From contig NC_092364.1 of NCBI RefSeq assembly GCF_030848805.1, forward strand, positions 12,921,650 to 12,985,649: a DNA stretch of 64,000 nucleotides, given 5' to 3'. The translations under genes and the position numbers were made by a program. The DNA comes from Temnothorax longispinosus. Taxonomy: Eukaryota; Arthropoda; Insecta; Hymenoptera; Formicidae. Each line of letters starts with the position of its first letter. Positions within the stretch are counted from its first letter, which is position 1. The notes under the pieces are model-generated. The model did no database searches and had not been told where the DNA came from. It was given only the letters and a program-made list of their open reading frames with translations. Below, piece by piece: positions 46,667 to 59,095 of this stretch.

Positions 46667-48527
46667 GATTTATCATAAATAAATAAAAAATTTTCTTAAT
46701 TTAAATTGAATGCAAGAATTTGAGATATCGGTAGATTAAATCTTTCGGTTTATTCTAATAAGTGATGCGCAATATTTCCAGTTAATTTGTATAATTGTTA
46801 CACAGTTTACAATCTCAGTTCATTATATAGAGACGAGCAATTTCTCGAAGAGAAACAAAATCTATCTCTCGAATATTCGCCGGCGGGCGAATATTGTGTG
46901 TCACGTATAAATACCTAACGCATTATAATGGATTATTAATTCCAGCATCTAAACGTTGACGCGCGCGCTTGTTCGGATAATATAATAACGAAGCTGAGGG
47001 CTAGAATAGAAATAGAACTCTTAACAACGATAACTGCGCGCGTTATCACGCGCAAAGTAGTATACGCGCAGAATTGAAAACGAAGGAAGTATCCAGAAAA
47101 CAAAGTGATCCTTTGTCCATCGATCACAAAAACGACTCGACAGTTTTACGAGAGGGAAGGGAGTTCCCTTTGCCATTTTCATTATATCCTGTCTATTTTA
47201 TAAGCGCGCGCCTCCCTTTCATTACGCATCCTGTCGTTTTTACTGTAATGCAGAATTATTATTGCAAACTATACGTTGAAAGATAATGCCTCGCGCGCGA
47301 TGGTATTAAATGAAGATCGCAATTATGTAGACCGGAAAATTGCTCCGGTCCTCTCCAGGTGCATTAAAGGAGCGCATTAGAACGCCTTAGTTTCGTAATT
47401 GTATTAAACTTATCTTTAAGCAAACGGTGCGATTCACTCTTGCAAATTGTTAGACGATTTTAATGAAAGATTCTTATATTTTACATTTACATTATTATTT
47501 GTATTCTAGGATCGAGTTGATTGTGAATTAAAGGACCCCTCACAAAATCAGGGGAAAATGAATAAAGAAAAAATTAAAAATGGCTATCAGTTTTCTATCA
47601 CAAACGTATAAACATACAAAATAATGCGAACTTTAGCTCCCTTTCGAAAATCTTCGAGAGTACGAATATTAGATTATGACTTAATCGAGTATGTGAATTC
47701 TTGACTCTTTGGGAATCGTACAAATCTGAGACTTAAGCGTTTCCAGTTAACGTTTAAAAATAAGTGAATTATTAACTTTAGACAAAGTAACTGCCTTAAT
47801 ATTACGGACATTAATTAACTTTTCTTAATCGAAATAGTTGTGGTTTGAGTAAAAGCAATATACCTGATATTCATCGAAACTACATATGTATATCTACGTC
47901 CATATACACAGAACATATCAAATTGCCACAAACATACACGCTTAATACGTTCGCTGCCGCGCAGAAATCGCGATACCTTCGCCAGGAGTCGACTTTGTTT
48001 TTCGTTATGTTTTGAACATGCACACACGCACGCACACACACAGGCACACACCAACATGACCGTACACATTATAAGGACTCCCTGCTGAAAAAGCTCTATT
48101 AAAACCATTAATTACTCTCAAATAGGTTGTACTTTATTAAACTGGAACTTATGCCGATAGTATAAATAAGTTTCTATGGTTTTTTAATCAGATTTGATAG
48201 AAATATTCACATTCCACCCTATATGTTTTAATATGTCTATATTGGTTCCGATTACGCTCAATCGTAAAATAGCAATCAAAATCTTAACAGTTTTTATTGT
48301 TTTTATTAGCGTTTTTGAACCATATTGAACCGGAATTTAAAATGTATAATTGGAAATTATCACCGTGGAACGAATATAATTCTAAGCGTTTACATCGGGT
48401 TTAATGCGAATTTCTCTATTCAATCCTATCGCTTTCATTGAAGTCAATGTTTTAACGGAAACCATAATTTTTAAGGAGTTTTACAGGGATTTCTATAGAT
48501 ATTAATAAATACTTATAGGTGTTAATC
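46667..48527. other. Non-coding; upstream side of the secreted-protein gene
   Basis: CGCG-rich sequence at 46955-47060 and 47200-47300 may include promoter elements of the minus-strand gene. A (CA)n-like run lies at 48016-48050. No gene supported. Confidence 0.4.
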
Positions 48528-48760
48528 TATATATATATAAAGACAAATGTCCTGACTGACTCATCAACGCCCAGCCCAAACCCCTGAACCTAGAAACATG
48601 AAATTCGGGTAGTGTATTCCTCTCATGACGTAACCACCCACTAAGAAGGGATTTTTCGAAATTCGACCCCTAACGGGATGAAAAGGGGTAAAACGTGTTT
48701 CACAGATACCGTGCTTCTCTACGTGCTTCGCTACGGTATCCGTGAAAAGATATATCGTTC
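48528..48760 (+). mobile_element. Helitron-like 5' fragment
   Basis: It starts TCTATATATATATAAAGACA after A, then CTGACTGACTCATCAACGCC. It contains CCACTAAGAAGGGATTTTTC, also present in the 62.1-62.4 kb fragment. A hairpin TACCGTGCTTC...GCTACGGTA lies at 48707-48741. No CTAG 3' end was found. Confidence 0.6.
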
Positions 48761-49555
48761 TCATAATGTCCAGATCACATGCGTATCTCGAGCCATTATT
48801 TTCTCGATACAAAATTTGACGTCAGCGCTGATGTTAAAGGTCTGTAACTTTCACTTCTGGACATGAGTTCCAAAGCAGACGGTCCTAATATTGAAAATTT
48901 GTCATCCGTAGAATTTTCATTCCTGGACAAAAGTTCCAAAGCTACGGGTTCATTGGTTCTAGCTGAGTTTAATCATAAAATGCCATTAAAAGCATCTGGT
49001 TCTTAATTTTTATAGCGTTTTCAAACTATGTTTAATCAGTTTTTATTATATTTGACTGGAAATTATCCCAGTCACCTATCCGAGTAGTAACTGCGCTCAA
49101 CGTTGCTTGACATCGACGATCGAATGGACTAGTGGGGACCCTCTGACTCTAACACTTCCTTCTTGCTTATACTCGTATATAACACATTTTTATAGTAATA
49201 AAATCCAAAATTAAGCGACCCAACTGGCCAGTTTACATTTATTCTGACTCACAACGTTTCGACCATAATTTGGTCCTTCTTAAGTGAGATATTATAATTA
49301 TAATTAAATACATGTGATTTATGTTATATTTAACACAAATTTTCCAACTCTGGTAGGTCTGTTCATTTAGCTGAATTCTTGCATAGTTCATTTTTTCTCT
49401 TTTTCTCTCCAATGTGAAAAGAAAAATATATGAACCGTGAAAGAAGTTCAGCTAGAGAGAATAGGCCTATTGATACAGCCTAATCAACAGGATGGTGACG
49501 GGACTCGTAACTTCTTAATGACAGTTTTGTTACGCAGTTTTTTTACCATATATAT
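48761..49555. other. Non-coding, with a partial MITE end at 49306-49358
   Basis: 49309-49346 (ACATGTGATTTATGTTATAT to TTTTCCAAC) matches the right end of the 53450-53949 element. No gene seen. A block around 49230-49285 resembles a transcribed repeat but was not identified. Confidence 0.45.
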
Positions 49556-49856
49556 TGTTACGTGCATGCCGCCCGGTATACCTTTCCGACACCGAGCTGA
49601 AGCGTGCAACGGAAAGTCGAATGTAGCCTGTTCTTAGTAACGAGCCAGTTATTGATTTTATTGATTTAATGAAACAGCTGATAGATTTTGTCTCGAGCTG
49701 CTGGACCGTGCGGACGTGGTCCACGCTCCTCTGTATCGCGAGTTTTTAATAAACATTAAGTTTGTTCTCCTTAATCACCGCAGTGTTTCCTTATTTCCGC
49801 GAGCGTCGGGAGTGTGAGCGTGTGTGTGTGAACGAGCGACGCGTGTGAGCGCAACA
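49556..49856 (+). mobile_element. Solo LTR with ATAT target duplication
   Basis: The 301-bp block starts TGTTACGTGCATGCCG and ends GAGCGCAACA (TG...CA borders). ATAT lies on both sides (49552-49555 and 49857-49860). It has an AATAAA signal at about 49748, followed by a GT-rich stretch near the 3' end. Size, borders and signals fit a Gypsy-type LTR left by recombination. No internal retroelement genes remain nearby. Confidence 0.75.
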
Positions 49857-49865
49857 ATATATTTA

Positions 49866-49985
49866 ATGGGAGCTTTCCAGCAAGCGACACAAGTCGACAC
49901 AAACGTCGTTCTATTTTCTTTCTACAACGAGTAACAAAAACGACACTTGTGTCGACTTGTGTCGCTTGCTGGAAATCCATCAAGT
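49866..49985. mobile_element. GGGAGCTTTCCAGCAAGCG palindromic MITE, copy 2
   Basis: Same family as 28853-28980; the arms are GGAGCTTTCCAGCAAGCGAC and GTCGCTTGCTGGAAAT. It starts 10 bp after the solo LTR. Confidence 0.85.
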
Positions 49986-49993
49986 TGCGTTCT

Positions 49994-50118
49994 AAAAACG
50001 TCACCCGGCCCCCGGGTATACACGGGTATACTCCCTTCTCCTTCTAACTCGCTGAGATTTCTATCAGAAAGAGAAGGTAGTATACTCGTGCTCGTGTGCA
50101 CTCGGGTGACGTTTTTAA
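49994..50118. mobile_element. AAAACGTCACCCG palindromic MITE
   Basis: The arms are AAAAACGTCACCCGGC and GCACTCGGGTGACGTTTTT. The inner arms share TATACTCCCTTCTCC/GAGAAGGTAGTATA. It follows the previous MITE within 10 bp. Confidence 0.8.
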
Positions 50119-52899
50119 ACACTACCCCGGCGTAACGACTGTCGTGCAATAGGAGGATGCAATGGTTGCTCAAATCAATATGTTAAAAATTAGTTCAAAT
50201 TTATAGAGGATATTCGTCTACGGAAATCTGTCGTCTGTGCCAAAGTTGAAGACAATTGTCTGCATAATTGTCGAGTAATTAATTATTAAAGTTATATGTA
50301 TTTATTAGTTTCCCTATTATTTTTTCTTACAGAAGACATATCTCTCATCCGATAGTAACGAATTAATCCCTTGACCATATCAATAATGGAAAAATCCGTC
50401 TTTTTCCTTTCTCTAAATATATTCGGATTGATATATATCTTACAATAAGGTTTATTTCTTCACCTAAGATAATAAGGAGGGAGGGTCAAGTAAATGACTT
50501 AAATCGCGTTTAAATTTTGCGATTTTTTTTTTTGAAAAAAATAATAAATTGATTGTTTTGAAAATTAGTGCTATTTTTATTTAGTATTTAAACTACACAC
50601 AGAAATTTTTTTATGTAAAAATAATGAAGTGAAAATAATGAGGTAGATTATTACTGGTTTAGTACTTAGCCATCTTAGGATTTTGAAAAATTAACATTTG
50701 ATAGATGAAACATCAAGGATTGTTAAAGACTTTAAAAATCGGACTTTACCGTGTGGATTGAAGGCTTTATCGTCACAAAGTTCAGGTCCCGGCGTAGAAT
50801 AAGCGATTCCCGGTCGTTGACGCTCTCATACCCCGACATATATTTATTAATATTCTATACATTAATAAATTGACGAAGAATATAGCACGTAAGTAGCATC
50901 CACAATTCATTATACTAATATTGCATATAATTCGGGATCGCTGTAATGACATTTATTTCAGTCGCATTTTTGACTCACAAGTAATGATCGAACCTCTTTA
51001 AGATACTCGTAATTTGTAAATGAATGAAAATGAAAAATTCACGCAATTCCAATCCGCCCATTTATCAGGGCCGACTCAAATTCGACGTTGCCCGACTGAA
51101 ATGCACGCCCTCCGTAGCGTGCTCGATAGCTTTACGCGAAACAGCTACAATAAGCTGTTTTATTTTTACAATTTTATTTTTAATATGCCTTTGAGAGTTA
51201 CATTACAGTTGTCAATATTTTTGCTATGTCGCCCGTGTATAAGAGTATAACTTCAATAATTCAAGATTTCTATATATAAACGAATATCCTCCTAAATTTT
51301 TAAACTAATTCTTATCATATTGATTTGAGCAATCCTTCATAAGGAGTTACAGAATCCCGCTACTGGCCGCTGTCGGCCGCGCTATCTAAGTAGACCGCTC
51401 GACAGAGCGTATGCCACACGAGGCATTGTCAGTGTTTAATCGCCCTAACATCTGACAGCGATTCGTCACTCTCCACACTGTATACACATACGTATATACT
51501 CTGCGCTATGTACACAATCGTGCACAGATATATTACGCACATGCCCTTACCTAAACTTCACTCAAAGATTTCACAGTGGGAACGCATGCTGTGAGGGGCT
51601 TTTACGCCTTCTCGACGCCGACGGATCGGATGTCGACTTTATATACTTGTTACTACCGAGAGCGCAAAAAAACAGGACTAATTAACTGAGAATATATCCC
51701 TATTATCGTAATGTATATCGTAAAGGAAACCGTAATCAGTGAAGCACGATTTCGTAACTAGTAATAAATATTTATCTTAGCGTGTAGATTATGCCATGTC
51801 CAAATTTTCCTATCTATCACACGTGTAAATTTTTATCGTATATACTGATAACCCTTACCGAAATTTAAGTCGCAAAAATCGTCTAAGATAAGAATATACG
51901 TATAAGATTAAAGAATATCAAGGAAATAAATATATAATTTAATAAGTATATGCATATAATATATAAAATAAAAGAAATCTCGTTAAAGAGAAAATGAGCT
52001 CTTACATATAAACCGTCGTGCTATTGAAAGCAATTAAGGGATCGCTTCTTTAATTATTAATGTTACCAATTAGATATTTGGTACATTGAATTTTTTCTCT
52101 AACAAATAACTTGATATTTAACAATCAACTATTTTTAAATGCAGTGCTTTAACATTCTTAACCAAGTTGATTTGATTGAACCTGCGGCATCGCTCAAAGA
52201 AGCAATCCCTTCACAGCTCTCTATATATAGGATGAAAAACATATAAAATGACAAAAATATATAAATAACTAAAGATAGAAAGAGAATTAGGAAAACGCAA
52301 TAATACCAACGATAATCCAACGGGTCCAGCCTAGTCTTGCGAAAGGAACAATGGGGATTATCACTGTTTGCTACAGTACTTATAAGCACCCTCCCCCCTC
52401 CCCTTTACGCATAATACTCGTTGATTAATGAATGTTCCTAAAAAATCGCCACCGAACTTATCGACGAGCGTTTCAGATGTTGAAACTCAATTTCCGCGAA
52501 ACCTCGATTTTTCTTTGATTAAGAGTAGAAAAGGATATGCGCTCTCCTATTCGCGAGAATGCCGAATAATTTTTTCGCGAGTGGATAATGAGCTGTTGAA
52601 TGCATAATCTATTATAACTTCGTCATAACCACGATCTATTCATTTGGATATGTTTGGATAATTTAATACGTTAATGATTGCCAAATATGAGTTGACTCTT
52701 GGTGGGCGATCTATAAATGGATGCTATTCACCAGCTATTCACCGATTCTATTTTTATAAGGAAAAATAAGAATTTTATTGTGAGTTTTAATGACGAATAA
52801 ATATAATTAAGTAACACATTGAAAAACATGCTGTTATAAAGATAACGTCGAGAACGAAATTATCTAATTGGTAACTCTGGCAGTCAACAGTTGAAGTTA
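50119..52899. other. Non-coding region, no gene supported
   Basis: AT-rich with a more balanced patch at 51350-51660 that could be promoter-like. Short frames lack domains and paired splice sites. Confidence 0.4.
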
Positions 52900-53140
52900 G
52901 GGCTGCTGATTTGCTTCGAAGGCTTCGAGATATTCAAACTTCAAAGCTAAGAATTAAAATTATGTAATTATTAATTTAATATAATAGTAATAGTATTGCA
53001 ATAGGTACATATTTATAAAATTATATGACAAAATCTGAATAAAATTTCTAATGTTGCAATTATATATCGCTTATGTCTTATGTCGCAAATATATTTTTCG
53101 AAGCTCCGAACCTTTTCAAAGCTGTCGAAGAGTACCAGTT
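52900..53140. repeat. Non-autonomous relative of the 56-kb hAT
   Basis: It begins TAGGGCTGCTGATTTGCTTC, which parallels the outer end of the hAT palindrome at 56033, and has GCTTCGAGATATTCAAACTT. Near 53097 it has TTCGAAGCTCCGAA. The far terminus is missing. Confidence 0.6.
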
Positions 53141-53347
53141 AAAATTAACGTGTTAAAATTGTACTAGTACTCTCTAAAAGTCGAAAAGTGAAATGTTACT
53201 CAAAACGAATGAAATGCAAGTGTAACGAAAATTGAAAATTGTGTCTGTGCCCTTCGAGTGATTCGCCACTCTAAGAAAGAGTAAAATTGCGCTCTATAAG
53301 TCGGAGTGAAATCGTACTTTGAGTGAAAGGGCACTTTTTACGAGTGG

Positions 53348-53445
53348 CTGCGTTCCAAAATTTAACCTCGGTAACTAAAATGCTATATAGAGTACGTGAC
53401 GTAAACTATAGATTTTAGTTACCAAGGTTGAATTTTGGAACGCAG
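53348..53445. mobile_element. CTGCGTTCCAAAATT palindromic MITE
   Basis: The ends are CTGCGTTCCAAAATTTAACC and its near complement. The loop holds GAGTACGTGACGTAAACTATA, shared with the loop at 40167-40210. Confidence 0.85.
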
Positions 53446-53449
53446 TCTA

Positions 53450-53949
53450 CACTGTTGGAAAATGTTTGTATATAGTTGTGTTAAAAAAGGTCCTTGTTAA
53501 AATTTTTGTGTAAAATAATCAACACATACGTGTGTAGATTTAACATATGCTTTCTATGTTAATTGAACTTTACAAATTTAAAATGTAAAATTATTAAAAT
53601 AATTTAAAAAATATGTTAAAGTAACACAATTTAAACGTATTAATTAAATTTGTTAAAATTTACAGGAAAAAAATGTTGATTTTACTTTATAACAGAAGTA
53701 AAATTTACAGAAGAAGAATGTTGATTTTATCTTCCAATCTTAACTTTAACATAAAAATTATGTTAATTGTAAACATAATTAACCTCAAATTACAATCAGA
53801 ATAACATTTCCTTTCTGTTAAAATATTTTAACATAGTATTGATGTTACCATTTAACACATCCATATTATGTTAAACTGACACAAAAATTTGAGTGGACCG
53901 TTTTGGACATGTGATTTATGTTATATTTAACACAAATTTTCCAACAGTG
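53450..53949. mobile_element. TA-flanked 500-bp MITE (CACTGTTGGAAAAT)
   Basis: The ends are CACTGTTGGAAAAT and its complement, with TA on both sides (53448-53449, 53950-53951), suggesting Tc1/mariner-type insertion. The interior is rich in TTAACA/TGTTAA. A solitary right end is at 49309-49346. Confidence 0.8.
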
Positions 53950-54300
53950 TAGTAATAGTAAATCAGTGTTTATAGGAGTGGGTTATGTCACAATTTTGAG
54001 TAGAAAATTTCACTCTATTAGGGTCATTTATCAGTCGATCTTTAGTGAATCGTGATTCACAACAGCTTTAGAGTGAGATCGTATCACTCCAGTAGAGTAG
54101 CCATTCTAAAAATTTCAGTAAAAAATTCACTTCTACTTTGTGTGTGCCCGCATTTACTCAAATTAGAGTGACAACCCTCTCTTTTGGAGTGACTATCACA
54201 ATCACTCTAATATACGGCAAAAATAGGAACGCAAATTTCTTTGGGGATGTTGTAAGAAAATAAGTACGAGAATTTTCCCGCGGCACTCGGAAATGTAACG
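53950..54300. repeat. GAGTGA/TCACTC-rich segment
   Basis: Many scattered copies of AGAGTGA and TCACTCTA occur here and at 53240-53345 on the other side of the MITE pair, suggesting one degenerate repeat that was split by those insertions. Confidence 0.5.
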
Positions 54301-55233
54301 ACAAATCTGGCAGAGATCAATAAAACTCACCCCTTCAAATTCCTTTTCGAGGAATTGATACTTCTCATCTATCCTCGTGGCGGATTCCTCGCGCTAGGAA
54401 CGTGAGAGCTACTTTGTGATCCGCAAATTTCTTTTCGCGAAGTAACGTTTCCGCGAAGACAGCAATGAAGCCTCGAGAACCCCCTCGAGCGGGATCAAAT
54501 ATTATTTCCGAATTTTGCTATTGTCCCGTTCGACGGCGACGCGAGGAACCTCTCCCGAATCTCTCGCAGGATGCGCACGAGAAATTTTCAAAGATGCGAA
54601 TATCGGTTTTCCACGCGGTGGAATATCTGCGGTAACGGGATCGAGGGAGGTGACAGGTGGCGGCGTGGCCCGATGGTCTTCGCGACGGATATACGGCGCG
54701 CGCCGTCGGGATTTGGATGGACGGGACTCGGAGACTCGAGTGGTCGAAGACGACGGAGGCACGTAAAGCGTCCACGTTGACGTCGACCGTGTTACTACGG
54801 CAGGAGACCTCCGCGATATGTCCGTCGAAAGAGATCAAAACAACTTTTACTAGTTTCAAGTCCCTACCACACAGTTCGCTCTGCTTCTCTTACCACGTCA
54901 CGAAGTCTCGTTTCGAGGAATCGCCTCGTTGCCGCCGCCGGGGGTGTCGATCAGGGCAGAAGAGACCGGGAATCGTCGTCGAATCCGAAATGCTCTTGTA
55001 TAGTCGCGCCGGTTGTGCGCAATAGTAACGCACAATTGCGATTTTTATATAAGCAATGCGCGCGATTGTATAGAGACAACATCCGCCAGTGGGAGGGACA
55101 CAAACAATCTCCCCACGTGATTAGGGCGTTCTCACGTTTATCAAAGGGGGAAATGAATAGTTTAAACGACACGCGCGTGAAAAGCAACGAGTGAACAACG
55201 CTGACTTTCAGGTGAGTATCTCTGGTATCAGCC
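54301..55233 (+). promoter_or_regulatory. CpG-dense block with a consensus donor at 55213
   Basis: CpG-rich from about 54380 to 55060, with overlapping open frames on both strands that look compositional. It ends in GACTTTCAG followed by GTGAGTATC, a consensus splice donor on the plus strand. It could be a promoter with a non-coding first exon of a gene continuing to the right. No downstream exon was recognised. Confidence 0.3.
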
Positions 55234-55789
55234 GATTTCAAAACATAATTTCGTTCATCTGGCTACATCTGGAAAGAACTGGGCAAACGTAACGATTAGT
55301 GAGATGTAATATAGTCAGCGGAGTAATATCATTTTACTTTGTTCATGTTTTTTTTTTTAACTAGACAGATTAGTTCAGACTTATAGATATGCCATAGTTG
55401 CGTCAACTCGGATCTTTCTAGAATTTAGTCGAGTTTTTTGCTAATTTGGCCACAATAAAGGCAGACCCGCCTAAAGCAGCGGAACACTACGTGATTACCG
55501 TAACGGGATTTCTCACCGAATCACAAATTTAAAAAATATAGAAATAATAACTTTATAAAATGAGTTACACGTGTTCCTTCCTATCATGTCGTAACCCGGA
55601 GGTCACTTATTATCGACTGGCGTATCGTTTATCTCACCGTGCTATGCAATATTAACAAGAGATCATCCTTTGCTTTTATAAACAATGCAAACATGATCGA
55701 GATTTGACTCTGCAGGAACGCCACGCCTTGTTTTCGATGATGATTAAAAGACTCTTACTTTCGATTTGTTATACAAATTTATATGGATA
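55234..55789. other. Non-coding, no feature recognised
   Basis: Mixed composition; no open frame or repeat of note. Confidence 0.45.
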
Positions 55790-56030
55790 GATCCATTATA
55801 GAGTATATATTCATATATGATTATTTTTAACCTTATAAATATAATTTTACATGATCCTACATGATAATATACTAGTATATAAAATCATATATGACTATAT
55901 AAAGTTATACTTAAAGAGATTTAGCCATATAATATTGTTCAAGATTATATTTCCATTTCTTATATGACCATATATAATTATATATTTACTAATATGAACA
56001 AATAAGAGGTATTTTTTCTCGGGTATATAA
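55790..56030. repeat. AT-palindrome element, left flank of the hAT palindrome
   Basis: Made of ATATATG/CATATAT pieces. The last 110 bp (from GCCATATAATATTGTT to the CTCGGG end) recur in the same orientation at 61950-62063. Confidence 0.7.
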
Positions 56031-56948
56031 TTATTAGGGCTGGTAATTTGCTTCGAAGGATTTTGATATTCGAAACTTTAAAGCTTCGAAGAATTCGAAG
56101 CTTCGAACAATATATTTGTGCGAATGTCGAATTCATTTAAAGGACACTAAAAATATTGTAAAAAGAAAAAGAATTAGTCAATATATATACTAAAAAAATG
56201 TGTAATTATTCCTAAATTACAATCTTGAAATATTATAACATGAATTATTACATGTTTAAAATGGAAAAGTTTTAAATAAAAAATTAAGCCGTTCTTATTG
56301 AAACATGAAACGAGTTTTCGGAAATATTTCTCGTTCTGAAATTATCAAATAACGCATACTGCGATATTTGTCCTCAATATGCTATAGTTGTTTGAAGTAT
56401 ATCTATCACTTAAAAGATTAATATTGCAATTGGCAATTATATATCTTATTCAAAAATATATATATTTATCAAGAATAGTTGTTGAGTTCAAGAATAGTTA
56501 TTTATATTTGTTTATCGCAAAATTCGTATGTGTACATATATATAGCGAGAATAGCGCGCGTTGGCTAATGTATAGTTTTTAAGAGTGGAGATCACTTTTA
56601 AACTTTCAAAAAATCAATTTTTTTAAAGGTTGAACATTTTTATAATATTTTTAAAATAAAACGCTTGTTACAATTTGAAACATTTACCAAGTTACAATAT
56701 TTTATTGCGTCAGAGATTCACTGAAACTTTAATTGCGTGTTTTTCGAAATATTTTCGAAAATTCATCAATTAGGTGTCCAACACATTTTGTTTTTAATCT
56801 ATATAAAAATTGTTAAGACAATTAACAATTCGTTAACAAAATTATTTTTAAACTAAATATAAAATTAAAAAAAAACTAAAATAAAAACTAAATAAAACTA
56901 AATAAAACTAAATATTTTTTGTCAAAAAAATAAAAGTACATGGCTTTA

Positions 56949-58865
56949 TTACTCTAATAAAAATTTGTTTTGAAAAATAAAAACATTTGTCGAAACATTC
57001 TCAGAGGCCATGCAGCTCCGTTGTGGCGAAACGATATTGCCCGCAGTTGAAAAAATTCGCTCTGACGCAACGGATGTCGCGGGAATACATAAATATTTCT
57101 TCGCCAACAGAGCCAACTGTGGAAATTTCTTTTCATGTGATTTCCACCATTGAAGGGGATCCATATTAATATCAATTTGTGGCTCACAAAGATACAGTTG
57201 GATCTGCTGAGCTGCCGAAGTTAAATGCGTGTTTTCGGGCTTTTTAAAAAGATAGTCTAGTACGCTATTTGACAAGCTTTGTGACGATTCGGATCCTGTT
57301 GGAATAAGAGATGTTGCTTCTAGTTCAATCAGTTCTCTAATCGCGGTCCGTTGCAACATTGGTTCAGCCTGGAGATCTTTATGACGAGGATCTAAAAATG
57401 ATGCTTTTTGACGAACTGATATATTTTCCTGTGACTCCATTTGGAAACGAATTGATAACGCCTCTGCTAACGTTTTTGATACGCCTTCAGTTCCACAAGA
57501 AAGATGATTAGCGATCACAGTTTGAATTACTGGACGTACCATTGATGCTGGAGCTCCGGATAGTACCGTAGTTGCAATTTCAAGAGGTTTGAGAACTGGT
57601 ATTAAATTTTCAAACATACTCCATTCATCTTCATTTATTTCTAAATTTTTAGCATGCAAAGGAGTTGTCACGGTTCGATCTCCAAGAACAGCTGTGATAG
57701 CGCTACGATTCTCTACAAGTCTTTCAGCCATAAGTAAATCTGTATTCCATCGAGTACGAACACTTTGGATTAATTTTCGTTGAGGTAAGCCCTAATTGTT
57801 CTTGTTTTTTTGCAAGAGCTTGTGAAGCAATGACGGAATGATGAAAATGGGAAACAATTTTACTTCCTTTAGCAAGCACGATGGAAATATTATCTTCCTT
57901 CAACGCATCTCTCACGGCTAAATTTATCGTGTGTGCTGCACAACTAGAGCTGGATCCGACGTTCATCATGCTGTTCACTGCGAGAACAATGTTGCTTGCA
58001 TTATCATGAACAATGGATACAATTTTGGTGTCAATTTGCCATTCAGCAGCAACATTTTGAAAGCTGTCAGCTAAATTTTCCGCCGTATGCCTTTCGCTAA
58101 GTTCTTGCATACTTAACGTGAATATTTGTGGCTCCCATACGTTATTTACGATGTGAGCATTCACATTCATATAACCTTCTTGAGATCGAGAAGTCCAACA
58201 ATCCGTGTCCAGAGCAATAAATTTGCACAAATCTAATGTACATTGGATCTTGGTTTTTACTTCATCTTCAAGAGCACATAAACGGCGTAGTACTGTTTGA
58301 CTGCATGGGCACTTGTATCCAGGCTCGATTTCTTTCATAAATGTTTGGAAAGCAGGACTAGAAGAAAAACTAAAAAGCAGTCGGTTAAATGCGATTAATT
58401 TAACTAGTGCCCGTGTAATCTTCTCGCTGCGTTCCTTGCTAACAGATGTAATCCCACGTGCACGTTTTCGTGGTATAGTGGCCGAATCAGTGGAAGAAGT
58501 ACTGACGCTTGTATTAGAGAAAGAAGATCCTTCGATTGGGTCATCTGTATCTGTGCTGTATTAAAAATAGTATATTATATACATATACATGTGTGTATAA
58601 TATATATATATATACATAGTGTACATAAAAACGTTAAGTAATTAAATTGAAAACTAAATATTAATACCAATACTCACTGTTCTTTATAATCATGCTGTTG
58701 TTTCACATGTTTTTGTGATGGCGTTAAATCATGTACTCTTCTTAAATGCTGTACTAAGGTACTTGTAGAATTATGTGTTCGAAGCACTGTATCACATAAT
58801 TCGCAAGTTGCTGACTGGCCGTCAGGAGCTTTCAAGCAATATTGCCACACCCAGCTCTTCTGCAT
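56949..58865 (-). pseudogene. hAT transposase, left copy (one-base frameshift)
   Basis: Exon 1 (58678-58865) encodes a BED zinc finger: WVWQYC, CELC, then HLRRVH. Exon 2 starts at 58555 after a short intron with GTGAGT and TACAG. It carries the central RNase-H-like region (ALDTDCWTS, then VHDNASNIV) and the C-terminal hAT dimerisation domain (LQWWKSHEKKFPQLALLAKK, then ATSVASERIFSTAGNIV). An extra G at about 57790-57792 breaks the frame between the two large parts (57724-58338 and 56949-57731). The family cuts and pastes DNA, leaving 8-bp duplications. Confidence 0.9.
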
Positions 58866-59095
58866 ATTTTCTTAATTTGTGAACTTCTCACACTGCAAAC
58901 GTATGTCACGATACTGTGATCACGAAATCGCGATATCATATCATTTAGTACGTTTATATTTGTTTGCTATAGCAGTAGCATTGCAAGGACAACACGAGTA
59001 AAGAATACACGACTAAATAATATGGTATCGCGATTTCGTGATCACAGTATCGTGACATACGTTTGCAGTGTGAGAAGTTCACAAATTAAGAAAAT

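Noticed and set aside
54502..55025. Several overlapping frames of 60-120 codons on both strands
   Set aside because: High GC makes stop codons rare; no domain, splice structure or codon preference supports a gene.
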